Source of the DNA: Bremia lactucae
Lineage: Eukaryota > Oomycota > Peronosporomycetes > Peronosporales > Peronosporaceae
Assembly (NCBI RefSeq): GCF_004359215.1
Contig: NC_090615.1
Location: 578,082-640,859, forward strand
Length of the DNA stretch: 62,778 nucleotides
Direction of reading: 5' to 3'
Part shown: one piece after another, positions 9,171 through 19,586 of the stretch
Layout of the letters: every line of letters begins with the position of its first letter
How positions within the stretch are numbered: the stretch's first letter is position 1
Program-made: the position numbers and the translations under genes
The notes under the pieces: model-generated
Told to the model about the DNA's origin: nothing
Database searches by the model: none
What the model saw: only the letters and a program-made list of their open reading frames with translations

Positions 9171-9735
9171 ACACGGCCAGTGTCTAGAAAATTTTGAGCG
9201 AAACGATCGACCTCTCGCTAGGAATATCGGAGGACACGGATCCGACGCTGTTGCGAAATCGCAACGGCGAGTTGGATCGTCAAAAAAACGGTCGGGGTCA
9301 GTAGGTGCGGAGCGCCCTCCTGATCCAGCAACGTCAAAAGAATTTGCAGGTCTTTTGATGAAAGTTGCTTCTCACACACAAACATTGTGTGTAACTGCCC
9401 CAGGTGATGAGGTTAACCTCATCACCTTAACAAATATAGTAGCAAATATGTTGCCACTTATGTCTCTAGTCAATTGTAGGGCGTCGAACAATTTTTTCCG
9501 ACGCAAATCGCTAGAAGATCGCAGACTCATATTTATTGAGCGCGATATACCTCTAACGAGGATGACAGTGCGCCTAGCAACGGGCGCATCTGTAACAGTA
9601 AAGAAACGTGTAGTTGGTATTTAATACTCGTGAAAGGGTGAACAGTATGATGATGAATTCAACGTACTTAATTTGGATGACAAATTTGATGTCATCCTTA
9701 ATTTACCATGGCTCAGAAACTACGAGCCATGTATA
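9157..9735 (+). pseudogene. Gypsy B1 retropepsin (active site lost)
   Basis: The frame 9157-9624 carries the protease region, with NCRASNNFFRRKSLEDRRL where a D-[ST]-G-A motif is expected, then TRMTVRLATGASVTVKKRVV. After a stop, FDVILNLPWLRNYEP continues to about 9735 and is the typical end of the domain. The active-site Asp is replaced (VDSGAS-like to VNCRAS), so no activity is expected. Confidence 0.7.
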
Positions 9736-10537
9736 AATTAGCAGCATCAAGGCTTGAGGATGTTTGCCTCTCGTTCATCAGAGGGGCATTTGATGAACCT
9801 CTTTGAGCGTCCACAAGTGTGTTAAATATCGTACGAGAGAGTGCGATGGCCTCACTTGTAGTTCGGTCGTTTTCACGACTGCACAAGACCTCCGTTTGAA
9901 AACCATCACACTGTGGAGTTAGATACCGACGGCTGTGCACAAGCACATCCAGCGTCGAAATTCGACCACTCAAATAAGTTGAGTGGTACGAAACAAGGAT
10001 GCTTGCTTCGAAAGCAACATTCAAGAACATTTGAAACCGCTGTCTATTAGAGACAATGCGAAAATTCTAGATCGACTGGAGAGTCGATCCTAGAGTATCT
10101 CGCTGTGGTTGCACAACCACAGCAAGAGGCAGTGGGGGATATTTTCCAAATAGAACTTGAGGGAATAGTCCCCAAGATTGTGCAAGAAAAAGACCCTAGA
10201 AACCTGCGGTCAAAGGATCGCAGGTTCCTTTGGAAGTAAGTTCCAAAGAGGAAACTGAGACATTAAATACCTAAGTAAACAGCGGATCAAGTGTAGGCGC
10301 TGATCTGATAGCGCCTTCGAAGATAACTTTGGAGATAACTCAAATGTCAACGCTAGAACCGAAACGGTTCTTGCGTGATATGCGTAGTGGCTAAGTCAAG
10401 CAGATCTGCATACTTGTTGCAGATGACAAATACGTGGCCGATATTTGGTCGGCAATAGCATTTCCTGAGAACGAACGGGTTCTCAGCAGCTCATCGATGA
10501 ACGGAAATGTCCTCGATGAGAAGGCTTGGATTGAACG
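9736..10537 (+). pseudogene. Protease-RT spacer, degenerate
   Basis: This is presumed pol sequence, with no frame of useful length on the plus strand. A minus-strand frame (10030-9713) is open by chance. No other feature is seen. Confidence 0.4.
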
Positions 10538-11510
10538 TTGTACTCCCCAGCCTGGCAGTCTTCGAAGACAAATCCCTTATATAAAGATTTGATCGAATTG
10601 AAGGATGCATTTCCTGAATCCCTACCGTGCGAGTTGCCTAAGAATAAATGCACTCGATACGAAATCGATATGATTCCAGGTCCGAATTACTGTGTCATGA
10701 ACCAGTGGCCATTGCCTCGTGAACTAGTAAAAGCGATCGACGAATTCTTTGCCAATCGCTTAGCAGCGGGCCATATGAGGGAGACGACCTCCCAACATAG
10801 CTCTCTGACCTTCTGTGCGCGTAAAGCAACAGGAGGATGGCGGATTGTGCATGCGTTTAATTTATTGAACGCTGCAACGGTACCGGCTCAAACGCCGATA
10901 CCACGAAAAGACGTAATTATAGATGATATGTCAAAAAGTTCTATTTCGTCAATAAATTGGATGGATGAATTCTATCAGATCCTTATGCGTGAACAAGATA
11001 TCCCGTTCATCACAGTAAGAACACCAAGCGGAATGCTATGTGAGTGGCTAGTTATGTCACAGGGACTTAGTAATGCCCCTGCGACATTTAATAGATGTGT
11101 AACCAATCTGTTGAGATCGGTGCGGGATTTCGCACCATTTTAATGACGTCTTCGTTCATAGCAGAGCCATTACGGAAAGCCGGACGTTGGAATACGTCCG
11201 AAAGATTCTTGCACCGATGCGTAAGCATAAGTTTTACGCAAGTCTCAAGAAGTGTATATTCGCCGCAAGTAAACACCACTTCTTGGGTGCATCGTGGGTA
11301 CGCCATGATCCGAAAAAGATTAAGGCAATCACCGACTGGCCAATGCCAGTCGATGTAAAAGGACTTCGAAACTTCATCGGCTTAGCGGCGGAATTACAAA
11401 GGTATTCCCGCAATTATGCCGAAATGACAGTACATATATCTTCATTGTTGGAGAGAATTTTAAGGTGGCCATGGAAGGCTGATTGTCAGCTTTTCTTTGA
11501 GGGTATCTAG
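10538..11510 (+). pseudogene. Gypsy B1 reverse transcriptase
   Basis: The first frame (to 11143) has RYEIDMIPGPNYCVMNQWPL, GGWRIVHAFNLLNAATVPAQ and LVMSQGLSNAPATFN. It stops after FAPF, just where the catalytic YFDD should be; the bases there read F-N-D-V. The second frame (11187-11510) has CIFAASKHHFLGASWVRHD and KAITDWPMPVDVKGLRNFIG, the thumb and connection. The catalytic centre is destroyed by a frameshift and by an Asp to Asn change. Confidence 0.85.
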
Positions 11511-11860
11511 CAAAGCTTGAGGCAATCGCCAATCCTGGCGATTGCTAACCAAAACAGACCATTTCAAATGGTCTGTGACGCCAGCGATTTTGCAATCGGC
11601 TGTGCGTTAATGCAATACGACACAGACGGCGCAGAGCGTCGTCTGTCATTTATCGCGTCAGTTGTAACCAGCTGAACAAAATTATCCAGTGCATAACAAG
11701 AACTCCTTGCCATTAAATATGTCGGCCGTAAACAGTCCACACCTCTTGCAAAGGATGGCGAGATCGTTGTCTTTCTTCGCGGAGTACAACTTCTCCGTAG
11801 AATATAATTCACGACGACTTATCATCGTCGCTGATGCTCTTTCGCGCCGGACCCATTTTT
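11511..11860 (+). pseudogene. Gypsy B1 RNase H remnant
   Basis: It lies between RT and integrase, and short pieces match the A6 RNase H (CDASDFAIGCAL-like, LADALSRR-like at the end). The frame is broken throughout. Confidence 0.5.
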
Positions 11861-12876
11861 GAGCCGGCTTCGCAAAACAACAGTGAGGATAAGCCCACTG
11901 TTGCAACAATAAGTGTTCCATCACCAACATTACTTGACGACGTTAGAGGAGCTTATCAAAAAGATAAAGCTCTTCAAGGGCTGATTGATTATCTTAGAAA
12001 TCCATCCCAACAATCGTTGAAAGGATTGGCGAAATTGTACCGATCCTCAGCAGATCGATACACAACACGCAATGGTTTACTGTATGCACGGGCATTGCTA
12101 GCGACCCACCTCGTGTCGTCATCCCTACCCATAATGATTTGTTTGTACGCATAATGTATGGGCGTCACGATGCTCCAATAAATGAGCATCGTGAACGTGA
12201 GAAGACTTATCTCACGGTAAGTTGCGACTTCTATGGGCGCGCCAGTATGAGTTCGTCCGCAAGTCCATACGTGCTTGCGAAGTTTGTCAACGGGTGGAGC
12301 CCAGTGCTTCATCCCGTGCTCCGTTACAACCTCTGCCTGTTCCGGTGAGTGTTGGCAGTCCGTATCTATGGACTTCGTCTTCGGTTTTCCCGAAGACGAT
12401 CACAAAACAGTGGAATCCTTGTTTTTGTAGACCGATTCAGCAAGATGGTACATCTTGCTGCAGTACTAGAGTCGATTACGGCTCCGGGTTGTGCCCGTGT
12501 ATTTATCGACACGGTATTCAAACTCCATGGGCTAACACGTGAACGGGTCTCAGATCGAGGCCCCAGATTCACAGCGGAATTCTGGCAAACTGTGGTCAAA
12601 TCCCTTGGAACACAGTTGAAAATGTCAACTTCTGACCATTTTGAAAATGATAATCCGACAGAACGTGCAAATTGTATCCTTGAAGAGTTAGTTCGAGAAT
12701 ACGTCCACTTTTTCGCAAGTTGGAGCGAGTTCTTGTCGATTGTGGAGTTTGCCATAAACAATTCAGTGCATGCTCCTAGAAGCATACATGGTTTTACGAA
12801 GCATACATGGTTTTACGAAGCATACATGGTTTTACGTGAATGGCTTACGTTATCCACATTAACCCAGCCTGTTTAA
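11834..12876 (+). pseudogene. Gypsy B1 integrase
   Basis: Pieces are in order: LYRSSADRYTTRNGLLYA, a zinc region with RACEVCQRVEPS, the core MDFVFGFPED written over 12366-12400 in shifted frames, VFVDRFSKMVHLAAVLES, VSDRGPRFTAEFW (second catalytic Asp retained as SDRG) and FAINNSVHAPRS. A 19-bp unit repeated three times (12777-12834) interrupts the end. The gene is not functional. Confidence 0.8.
12777..12834. repeat. Three-copy 19-bp minisatellite inside integrase B1
   Basis: The unit gaagcatacatggttttac occurs three times in a row, replacing the HTPFFVN part of integrase seen in A6 and A7. It is one codon-frame step out per unit, so each copy reads differently (IHGFTK, HTWFYE, AYMVLR). Confidence 0.85.
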
Positions 12877-13299
12877 AAGTGGCTTTATTTCAAGGGGGGG
12901 ACTCGCTTGAGCAAAGTACCTTCTAGGTCTTGCTCATCACGCATTGACCGTAGGGTCAACGCGAATGATAACAATGTTGATTCAGTCAACATTGAAGTGG
13001 ACAAACTCAGTAGTAACAAAAATGCTATTATTGACTTTGATAACGATGCCGAAATACACCGCATCGATGACAATGATGTTAGTCAGAACAAAATGCTCTC
13101 ACTAATGAGGAGAATGAAATCTTCGCAGTGCGCACCGGTCGCACTGACGATAAAAAAAACTGAGCCTGCAGGTGAATACCTGCTGGCTTTTCGTACAGGA
13201 TTTCAACGCAGATGCGGTGGACTGACAGAAACGGAACTCTGACAAAAATGGAAGTGCAAACATTCTTCATTTAATGTCAACGACCTAGTCCTACTGTCT
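12877..13299 (+). pseudogene. Degenerate B1 integrase-SH3 linker
   Basis: This is homologous to 841-1202 and 55440-55780. A 111-codon frame (12907-13242) rich in Asn, Asp and Ser is a remnant of the charged linker. The last part still resembles the DRQKRN stretch in another frame. Confidence 0.5.
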
Positions 13300-13690
13300 A
13301 CGGTAAACCTACCAAAAAATGTAATGACGAATGTAGGCAGTAATAAAGCGCAGGTATATCGGCCCGTTTCGTGTACTACATCGCCAAGGCAATGCTTACA
13401 CGATCGGGCTGCCTCGTAGTATGTGTACGCATCCTACGGTTTATGTTGGGCGCCTCCGCTTGTGCCATCAGAACGAGGCTTCTTCCGATTCCGGATTACA
13501 CCGGAACGGCCAAGGGCATCCGCCAAAGCCTTTTTGTCTTGGCACCGAGTCTGATTATCTTGAACCAGACGATCCACTCTTTCCTCCAAGGAAGATATCT
13601 TCTGACGAGCTGTCACCAGCTCGTTTGAAGGAACTGATGTGTCCTTTCATTCGCCAATTGACCAGTCGCAATTTGCGTACAAATTTTTAA
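13300..13690 (+). pseudogene. Gypsy B1 SH3-like fold
   Basis: The bases encode GPFRVLHRQGNAYTIGL in shifted frames, then frame 13421-13690 with MCTHPTVYVGRLRLCHQNE. The end is acidic and proline-rich (SDYLEPDDPLFPPRK). The opposite strand over 13616-13434 is also open and reads as the aORF tail. Confidence 0.7.
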
Positions 13691-13865
13691 TTGGTCACGA
13701 TAAACATTATCGACCGTCATCGCAAACTCGAGGCGACGGGATCGCTCGTGATCAATGACCTCCCGAAAATAATGGAGGGTGTGATCCAAATCACGATGTT
13801 GACTCGGGTTTGTAGAACGAGGCGAACCCGATTTTCCCTCCCCATCGACATTGACGGGTTCGAGT

Positions 13866-14050
13866 GGTGAAAAGCGTTTTCTTGTTGAACGCATCTCGAA
13901 CCACGGTGAGGTGAGAGGAATTCGAGTTATACAAGCTGACCCGTTCGTTAACGAGGATATCCACCCTCGCGTGATAGTTGGGAGCCTCGTTCCCAACTGA
14001 TAATGGTCGTTCCGGGTCGTTCGACAGCACGACGAGACCCATCCTCCTCG
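13866..14050 (+). pseudogene. Gypsy B1 chromodomain remnant
   Basis: KRFLVERISNHGEVRG is readable, followed by disrupted equivalents of the RWRGYPPS and SWEPRSQL motifs. A stop follows soon after. Confidence 0.65.
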
Positions 14051-14796
14051 ACAGAGGGTCCAATCAGAAAACGAGCGCTTCGCGCGCTCATAAAAGGATT
14101 GGAGGTTCTCAATCCCTCCGTGCATCTCACAAGAGATAAGCGTCCTCTAATGAGGATCCTTAAGGGAGTGTGCCTCTTTAGGGGCATGACCTGCACCATA
14201 AAAACAGCATTGACATGAATCCCTCCGCGAGAGTCAAGGAACCCTGACTCTTTAGACAAGCGGTCCAGCTTGTAGCGTGCACCGACTACGGTCCGTTTTT
14301 ATTAATCGTTCACGGAAAACACCCAGTTTGTCAAGCCAGACCTCGCGGCCGATGCGTTGCACATTCTGTACAAATCCTACCCAAGCTTGGAACAAAGGAG
14401 TGACATCCTTCGCCTGCTTACAAGTGTACCACCGATGCCGGAATAAGGCATCGATGCAGAATTCCGTTTCATCCTCACCAGGACGAGTGGATGAGTCGAA
14501 CAACCGGATATTATATCGATCGTTGGTCATACCAGACTAACAAGTTAGGTTGCTCTAGAGGGCAACAAAGGCTTTTTTTCGGGAACAAACGGCAAAGTAG
14601 TGCGGTCCCTCTCCCAATGGTTCATGTTAACGTTAACGCCAACATTACTTTCGGAGCGATTCCTAAAATCACTTCGTCCCTGGTGACGCATACTAGCACC
14701 ACCAGTAGTATGCTGATCGAAGCGGCCTTGACGATTGCTTCGTTCCTGGTGAGGCATTCTGACATTAACAGAGTAATAATCCTACTGATCCTGGTG

Positions 14797-14940
14797 TAGT
14801 AGTGGTACGCAACTCACTCTAGGACCGGCAGGTCGCGGGTTCGATATCCGGGGCCGACAAATCCTCCAAAGTATAATGGTAGGTGGTCTTGTCCTGTGCA
14901 CCAAAAAGGTGTATATGATTAGAAATTCAAAAATTAACTA
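14797..14940 (+). repeat. tRNA-like insertion, possible SINE
   Basis: The stretch contains a B-box-like gggttcgatatccgg (14836-14850) and an upstream A-box-like tagtagtggtacg. It has a tRNA-like 3' half but no full cloverleaf. It sits inside the aORF of B1, next to the repeated motif tcctggtga. An AT-rich tail follows. Confidence 0.45.
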
Positions 14941-15281
14941 ATTATCAATTGAAGGGCAAGTCCGGTGTAACACACCGGAGTTATCATCCTGGTGACGCAT
15001 GCTGACATCATCCGAGTTGTAAGTGACTGTGGAGTCATCATCAGATGACTCCCCACCAAAGAGGTCCGACGTGTCGAACAACCACGTCATCACCTCTTTG
15101 GTTGTCACGTTAGAACCCTAAAGTTTAACGGACTATGCCCCGGGTGATCCGGTGGCCTTTTCAGTAGCCACTGAGTCGGGCGATGACGCCGACTTGGACC
15201 TTAAAATTATTATCATCTTATAATTTTAGCTTAATATTTCCAATATTACCAAATCAGGTAATATTGAAGCAAAAGACAACG

Positions 15282-15787
15282 TGTAACGGGGCACTTTTCG
15301 CTAGTAATGATAACAGTACTAGCCAACCTACACTGATTACAGTGAAGGCGAGGTGCCTCGAAACTTTACGTACACGACGTAGAGAGGGACGTTTCTATAA
15401 AGCTAAGGGGATAGCTTGTAGGGTCTAGACTAAGGCTTTAGAATAGAGAAAATGTAAAAGTGTATTAATATATGAAGTTTGCTCGTTACGATCTTCTATC
15501 TATTACTGATTTTATTATATTAATAACTAATTATGGCGCCTACTTGCGCACCGCACAATCATGCTCTGTGGCGATTGGCGGGGTTACTTTAAATTAAATT
15601 AATCTAATAATTAAACTAACGTCTTACTGCGTCAATAATACCAAATTTGGTAATATTGGAACTATTAAGTCCAATAATTAATAAAGATAACTATTTGTAC
15701 TTGTTTGATTACTTCCTTTCATAGAACCAAATATTAATTATTATTCTTTTAGGAAACAATACTTATGTAACGGGACACCCCGTTACA
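15282..15787 (-). repeat. Family B LTR, inverted (506 bp)
   Basis: The ends are TGTAACGGGG and CCCCGTTACA. The right side continues into a C-rich run (tcacccccctctt), the complement of a polypurine tract. It is therefore the 3' LTR of an element on the minus strand, not of B1. Confidence 0.8.
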
Positions 15788-16137
15788 TCACCCCCCTCTT
15801 AACCAGCAGTCACAATACTTATTATTGTGAAGTGACAGAGAAATTTTGTTATGCCTTTCCCTATAGTTTTTGTATTATTGTTTTTTTAATGATTTTTTTT
15901 AATTTTAACGCATTAGTGATTTTTTTCAAAAATCAATTCGTTTGCGCATGTCGACTAATTAGTCCGTGCGCGTAGCCGTGAGGCCGCTAAGCTGGCAGCT
16001 GCACGTATCCGTGCAGCTGCTATAATGCAAATGTTTCAGTAGACGCTAATGCGTCTACTGTGGGGAATAAGTCACCTCCTTCTCCCATTGGAGATGACTA
16101 CAATATGTCACCTGCTACGCCAATTGTAAATGGCCTT
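15788..16137 (+). pseudogene. aORF N-terminus of an inverted family B copy (B2)
   Basis: From about 15960 the plus strand encodes REAAKLAAARIRAAA, then (after one frameshift) NVSVDANASTVGNKSPPSPI and GDDYNMSP. The same sequence is better preserved at 53515-53664 (MATKRYVRVGRAAAKLAAA). It starts a short distance inside the LTR, as in family A. The copy is cut at 16137. Confidence 0.65.
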
Positions 16138-16206
16138 TTGGTTTAGCCCAACATCCTCCCCATCTGTATATAATAAAAACGTCATGTAATATATTTTCAC
16201 TGTATG

Positions 16207-16655
16207 TGTAACGAAGGGTATCGTTTATAGAAAATAACACTTGAAGGTTTTTAATTATTATATTATCTAACAGGTAGATAATATTTGAAGGATATTTCTT
16301 TAAATAGTAATGTTTAGAAGTCTTATCCATAAATAGATATAGGTTATTATATCTATTTATCCGCAGACTAATCAACTGTAGATGTAAACAAAAGAGAGAC
16401 AGATAAGATAAGATAAGATCTCAATTGCATGGCTTAGTATTAGTTTATAATTAAGTTAGAGTTAACAGATAGAAAGAAGAGTTACTTATTTATATTAATC
16501 CAGTTCTCATTCTCATTCTCAAGCTAGTTGTCTTAAAGAGTAGTCTTCCTCTGCACGTACTAGTGTACGTGAAGTATCGTAAGGCACCACTTGCAACTGA
16601 AGCAGTGCGAAGTGGACTTGTACTAAAGCAGTGCAAATCGTAGTGCCCCGTTACA
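16207..16655 (+). repeat. Family A LTR (449 bp)
   Basis: It begins TGTAACGAAGG and ends CCCCGTTACA. Its last 129 bp belong to the 761-bp duplicated block. No family A body lies directly to its left, so it is a solo or recombined LTR. It holds an (agata)n run near 16400. Confidence 0.8.
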
Positions 16656-17965
16656 GTGGCCACATTACGACGTGGTCGCCTACAGAATTTATGCGTACTT
16701 TCATGTTAATAAGCAAGATGCTTTTTCAACAAAAAACATAAGGTAATTGTGGCTCATGTTGGATGCAAAAATAGCACTAAGATTCGCCTATTTGAAGGGT
16801 AAGCATGCACTTCGGCAACATTTTGGAAATAAGCGATAAGGGAGCTTAAGTTCTAAAGACTAATTAACATGCATGCCCTTATCGCTTATTTCAGCTCAAC
16901 TTCTCCCTCGTTCCTCGGTTTGCAGCTCAAACGAGCTATAAAAGGTAAGCGTTCTCGGCGGACTTTTGCTGTAACTTATTGCCGAGCTCAAGTCGCGATT
17001 TAGTCACTATTAACTTGACCACGACATAGAAAGCACCTTAGTTGACACTTCTTTCATGACTTCATAAAGAAAAGCTGTCACCACATCGACCAAGCGCCGC
17101 AGTCATATCCTTGTGGCGCGGTCCGGGCAGTCTCTTTGTCATTATGTCTGCAACAATCTTATATGGTGGTTATTCGACCAAATATTGAGTTAAACTCATC
17201 ATTTTCTTCTCAGTAACAATTTATAGAAATTTGCGAGGCTCTCTTCGTTGCGACAACGGTGGCAACGAATAGAGCCTTGCTAAATTTCTATTATGCGTTC
17301 GAGAAAATGGCCAAATTTTGCTGGACCAAGGAATTGTTGCGTGGTGAAAAAGTCGAGCGAAATTTTGAGTTCGTCACACATCGTCCAATAAAAAAGTATT
17401 TATGCATTCTAATTTCTAAGCATTGTCTTTGAAAGTGGCTTCTTTCAATTAGAAGCAAAGGATGCGACAGGGCACCTTTCGATGTCTCGCAGTATTCAAG
17501 GTGCACTTCGCCACGCTTGACTTCGTCACGGATGTGATGATACTTTATGTCAATGTGCTTTGCACGGCCGTGGTTGACAGGATTCTTTGTCATCTTGATG
17601 CATGAATGATTGGATGTCTTCAAAGATATTGAGCTCCGGTCCTGGTTCGCATGCCGCATCCAACATCTCAGAGAGTAAGTGATGAATCCACTTGCCTTCT
17701 TGGACCGCTAAGCTCAAGGCAATGTATTCTGCATCGCTGGTTGACAGTGATACACTTGACTGTTTCTTGCTTTTCCAACTTATGGGAGCACCCATAAGGA
17801 TGAAAGCGTATCCAGAAGTGACTTGCGATCAAAGTGGTCGCCCGCCCAGTCTGCATCGGAATAGCCGCGAAAGTCGACTTTATTGCCAGGCTGAAAAGAA
17901 TACCATGAGTCTTGGTCCCTTGCAGGTAGCGTAGTATGCGCTTGACTGCGGCCCAGCTGGAAGCA
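16656..17965 (-). mobile_element. Copia-type element 3' part (second copy)
   Basis: Minus-strand pieces give VKRILRYLQGTKTHGILF (17945-17890), YSDADWAGDHFDRKS, the RNase H motif WKSKKQSSVSLSTSDAEY (17780-17720), HSCIKMTKNPVNHGRAKHID and RDEVKRGEVHLEYCETSK. After foreign sequence comes VADIMTKRLPGPRH, the usual polyprotein end. These are classic Ty1/Copia signatures. The upstream part is missing where the tRNA-Asn repeat begins. Several frameshifts make it dead. Confidence 0.85.
17222..17288. repeat. 67-bp near-perfect palindrome inside the Copia fragment
   Basis: The left arm tagaaatttgcgaggctctc and the right arm (reverse complement tagaaatttagcaaggctct) pair over about 30 bp with few mismatches around a caacgg centre. 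It lies between the CETSK and VADIMTK parts of the Copia end, so it looks inserted. The copy at about 4129-4194 lacks only the last bases of the right arm. Confidence 0.75.
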
Positions 17966-18040
17966 ATCATTGGAATTTATTACGCAGATATCCTCAAAGA
18001 TTTTAAGTAATATGTTGCTATAGTCATTCGTCGCCACGCT

Positions 18041-18113
18041 TCTCCTATAGCTCAGTTGGTAGAGCGTGCGGCTGTTAACCTCAAGGTCGCTGGTTTAAAC
18101 CCAGCTGGGAGAG
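18041..18113 (+). tRNA. tRNA-Asn (GTT), possibly degenerate
   Basis: The sequence folds as a tRNA: acceptor TCTCCTA/TGGGAGA, D-arm GCTC...GAGC, anticodon loop CTGTTAA with GTT, T-stem GCTGG/CCAGC. There is one mismatch in the anticodon stem (TGCGG/CCTCA), and the T-loop is TTTAAAC instead of TTCGAAC. A tandem partial copy follows at 18190. It may be functional or a young pseudogene. Confidence 0.75.
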
Positions 18114-18189
18114 CATCATTCGGGGTTATTACGCAGATAGCCTCAAAGATTTTAATAAATTTGTTGCTATAGTCATCTGTCGCCACGCT

Positions 18190-18246
18190 TCTCTTATAGC
18201 TGAGTTGGTAGAGCGTGCGGCTGTTAACCTCAATGTCGCTGGTTTC
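18190..18246 (+). pseudogene. Truncated tRNA-Asn copy
   Basis: This repeats the first 55 or so bases of the tRNA at 18041, with the same anticodon region, and is cut inside the T-arm by family A sequence. The upstream 65 bp are also repeated, so the unit is a 149-bp tandem duplication. Confidence 0.75.
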
Positions 18247-18557
18247 GCGCTGAGGAAGATTTTTATCTCGATGCTTTTCTTAAGCATCGATGGTTTAGTG
18301 GCAATAATAAGCGAGATGAAGTCTCGCTTATGCAAGCCTGGAGCGCGTTCATTCGCAATGTCAAAGACATTGGACGCGAAGCCTGGCTTCAAAAACTTAA
18401 CGCGAATCGCGTTAAATTTGAGAGACGAACTCCAACCGGTGCAAAGTATAAATTGCATCGGTTGTCACGTGAGGCTGGGCTTCCATGCCTCACGTGGGGT
18501 GACAAACGCTGCAGAGCAGAAGAGGTCTCGCCATTTTGCTCTGCATCGGAACCATGA
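18247..18557 (+). pseudogene. aORF fragment A3 (central block)
   Basis: It reads EEDFYLDAFLKHRWFSG, then MQAWSAFIRNVKDIGREAWL, RRTPTGAKYKLHRLSREAG and LPCLTWGD without a break before diverging after TWGD. It is one of the cleanest copies of the central block. No LTR or pol is attached; it is a 310-bp piece joined directly to the broken tRNA. Confidence 0.75.
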
Positions 18558-19060
18558 GCAGCAGCATCTTTACTCCATAAACATTTTAACACTTTTATTA
18601 AGCACGTCGTTTGCATCGACATGCACCTCCCTTCAAGCTGCAATGGATACCAGTTCTGCCTGGAGCATATAAACGCGATCGTAAGCACAGTGTAAGGCGC
18701 AGTAACTGTATTTAAGCTGCTCAAAGTTTTAATAACTACTTCTTTGTCCAAGTCTTCGGATTTGAGTGCTGAAAATTAAATTGCTTAAAATGAATCAGAC
18801 AGGCTCCTAAGTCATCGATAAAAACTTTGAAAGATTGCATAAAGCCATACCATTCTGTCGACGTCATGTTGGACACTTATCGACAGTACGTGATGGCCAC
18901 ATCGGATAGATTTTTTTCAAGAATATGAATGTTAGGACTTGCCAATAATTGCGGGCCCTCTTGGCTTTTTCTCACCTGTTAAAAACCGTACATTTAACAT
19001 CGTCAAACGAAAACACGATTTCTAATGTGTATAGGGGCAACTCTCATGTCGGATAGTTAG
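18558..19060. other. Unassigned spacer
   Basis: Minus-strand frames resemble broken Copia RT only vaguely. No motif is good enough for a call. Confidence 0.35.
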
Positions 19061-19244
19061 GGTGTGTGGCTATAGCGAATCCCTAATTGAATGTAGGGGT
19101 TGTGATGTGCCAAAGGTTAAAAGGGCGATAAAAAGACGATTCAAAATAATATTTAGATTTTTGAATGCAGCGGTATGACCCATTCAGTGGAAATATTTTA
19201 TCTGAGGTTTTTATTCAATACAGACGGGGGAGGGTGTGTGGCTA
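19061..19244 (+). repeat. Short dispersed repeat of about 185 bp
   Basis: It begins and ends with the direct motif gggtgtgtggcta. A related copy lies in inverse orientation at 41182-41382, and a piece of its right end lies at about 16136-16185 (minus). No coding capacity was seen. Confidence 0.5.
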
Positions 19245-19586
19245 CACCAAAAGGATACCGGCTCTCTAACTTTTTATTTCTATTATTATTGGAAATAATG
19301 TTTTTCAAAGGGAATAAGTACGAGTGTATTAGACACATGAAGGTTCTACGTACTACACTTTAAAATGCCTTGACTTAACATACAGTAGAACCCCTCTAAA
19401 TTAATACGCTCTAAAGTAATAATACGTCCTAAGTAATAAAATTTCGTGGTCCCGAGTTGGGACTTAAGGTTAAAGTAATATTTTGCCAAAGTAATAAAGC
19501 AATATTTTTTAAAGTCCCACTATTAGTAGACACAAACCCCAAAAGTAATATATTAAGTTGTATCTAAAAATTTTTTTTTCAAATAA

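Larger units (their letters stand above)
13434..15200 (-). pseudogene. aORF of family B1 (antisense, homologous to family A aORF)
   Basis: Read on the minus strand, the order is an acidic stretch (LFGGESSDDDSTVTYNSDD, about 15070-15015), RHQ-containing repeats and PEKKPLLPSRAT (14757-14545), the central block DALFRHRWYT...FQAWVGFVQNVQRIGREVWL (14530-14252), GGIENLQSFYERAKRSFSD (14125 on), DHTLHYFREVIDHERSRRL (coiled coil), and IRNRKKPRSDGTSGGAQHK (13616-13434). Each block has a counterpart in family A, in the same order and at similar spacing. The central block lies outside pol. Several frameshifts and a tRNA-like insertion break it. Confidence 0.75.
7616..15280 (+). mobile_element. Ty3/Gypsy family B element B1, degenerate but ordered
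   Basis: The order is LTR, primer binding site, gag (8151-9170), protease (9157-9735), RT (10538-11510), RNase H remnant (11511-11860), integrase (11834-12876), SH3-like (13300-13690), chromodomain (13866-14050), and an antisense aORF on the minus strand (about 15200 down to 13434). No clean plus-strand 3' LTR follows. At 15282 a B LTR in the opposite orientation begins. Every domain has stops or frameshifts. Confidence 0.8.

Noticed and set aside
10000..10030. Minus frame 10030-9713 as a gene
   Set aside because: It lies opposite degenerate protease sequence and has no start context or motif.
16115..16375. 86-codon minus frame
   Set aside because: It crosses from the aORF remnant into an AT-rich LTR and has LTR-like composition only.
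18389..18751. 120-codon minus frame
   Set aside because: Half of it is the reverse of the aORF A3 block; the rest only vaguely resembles Copia RT.
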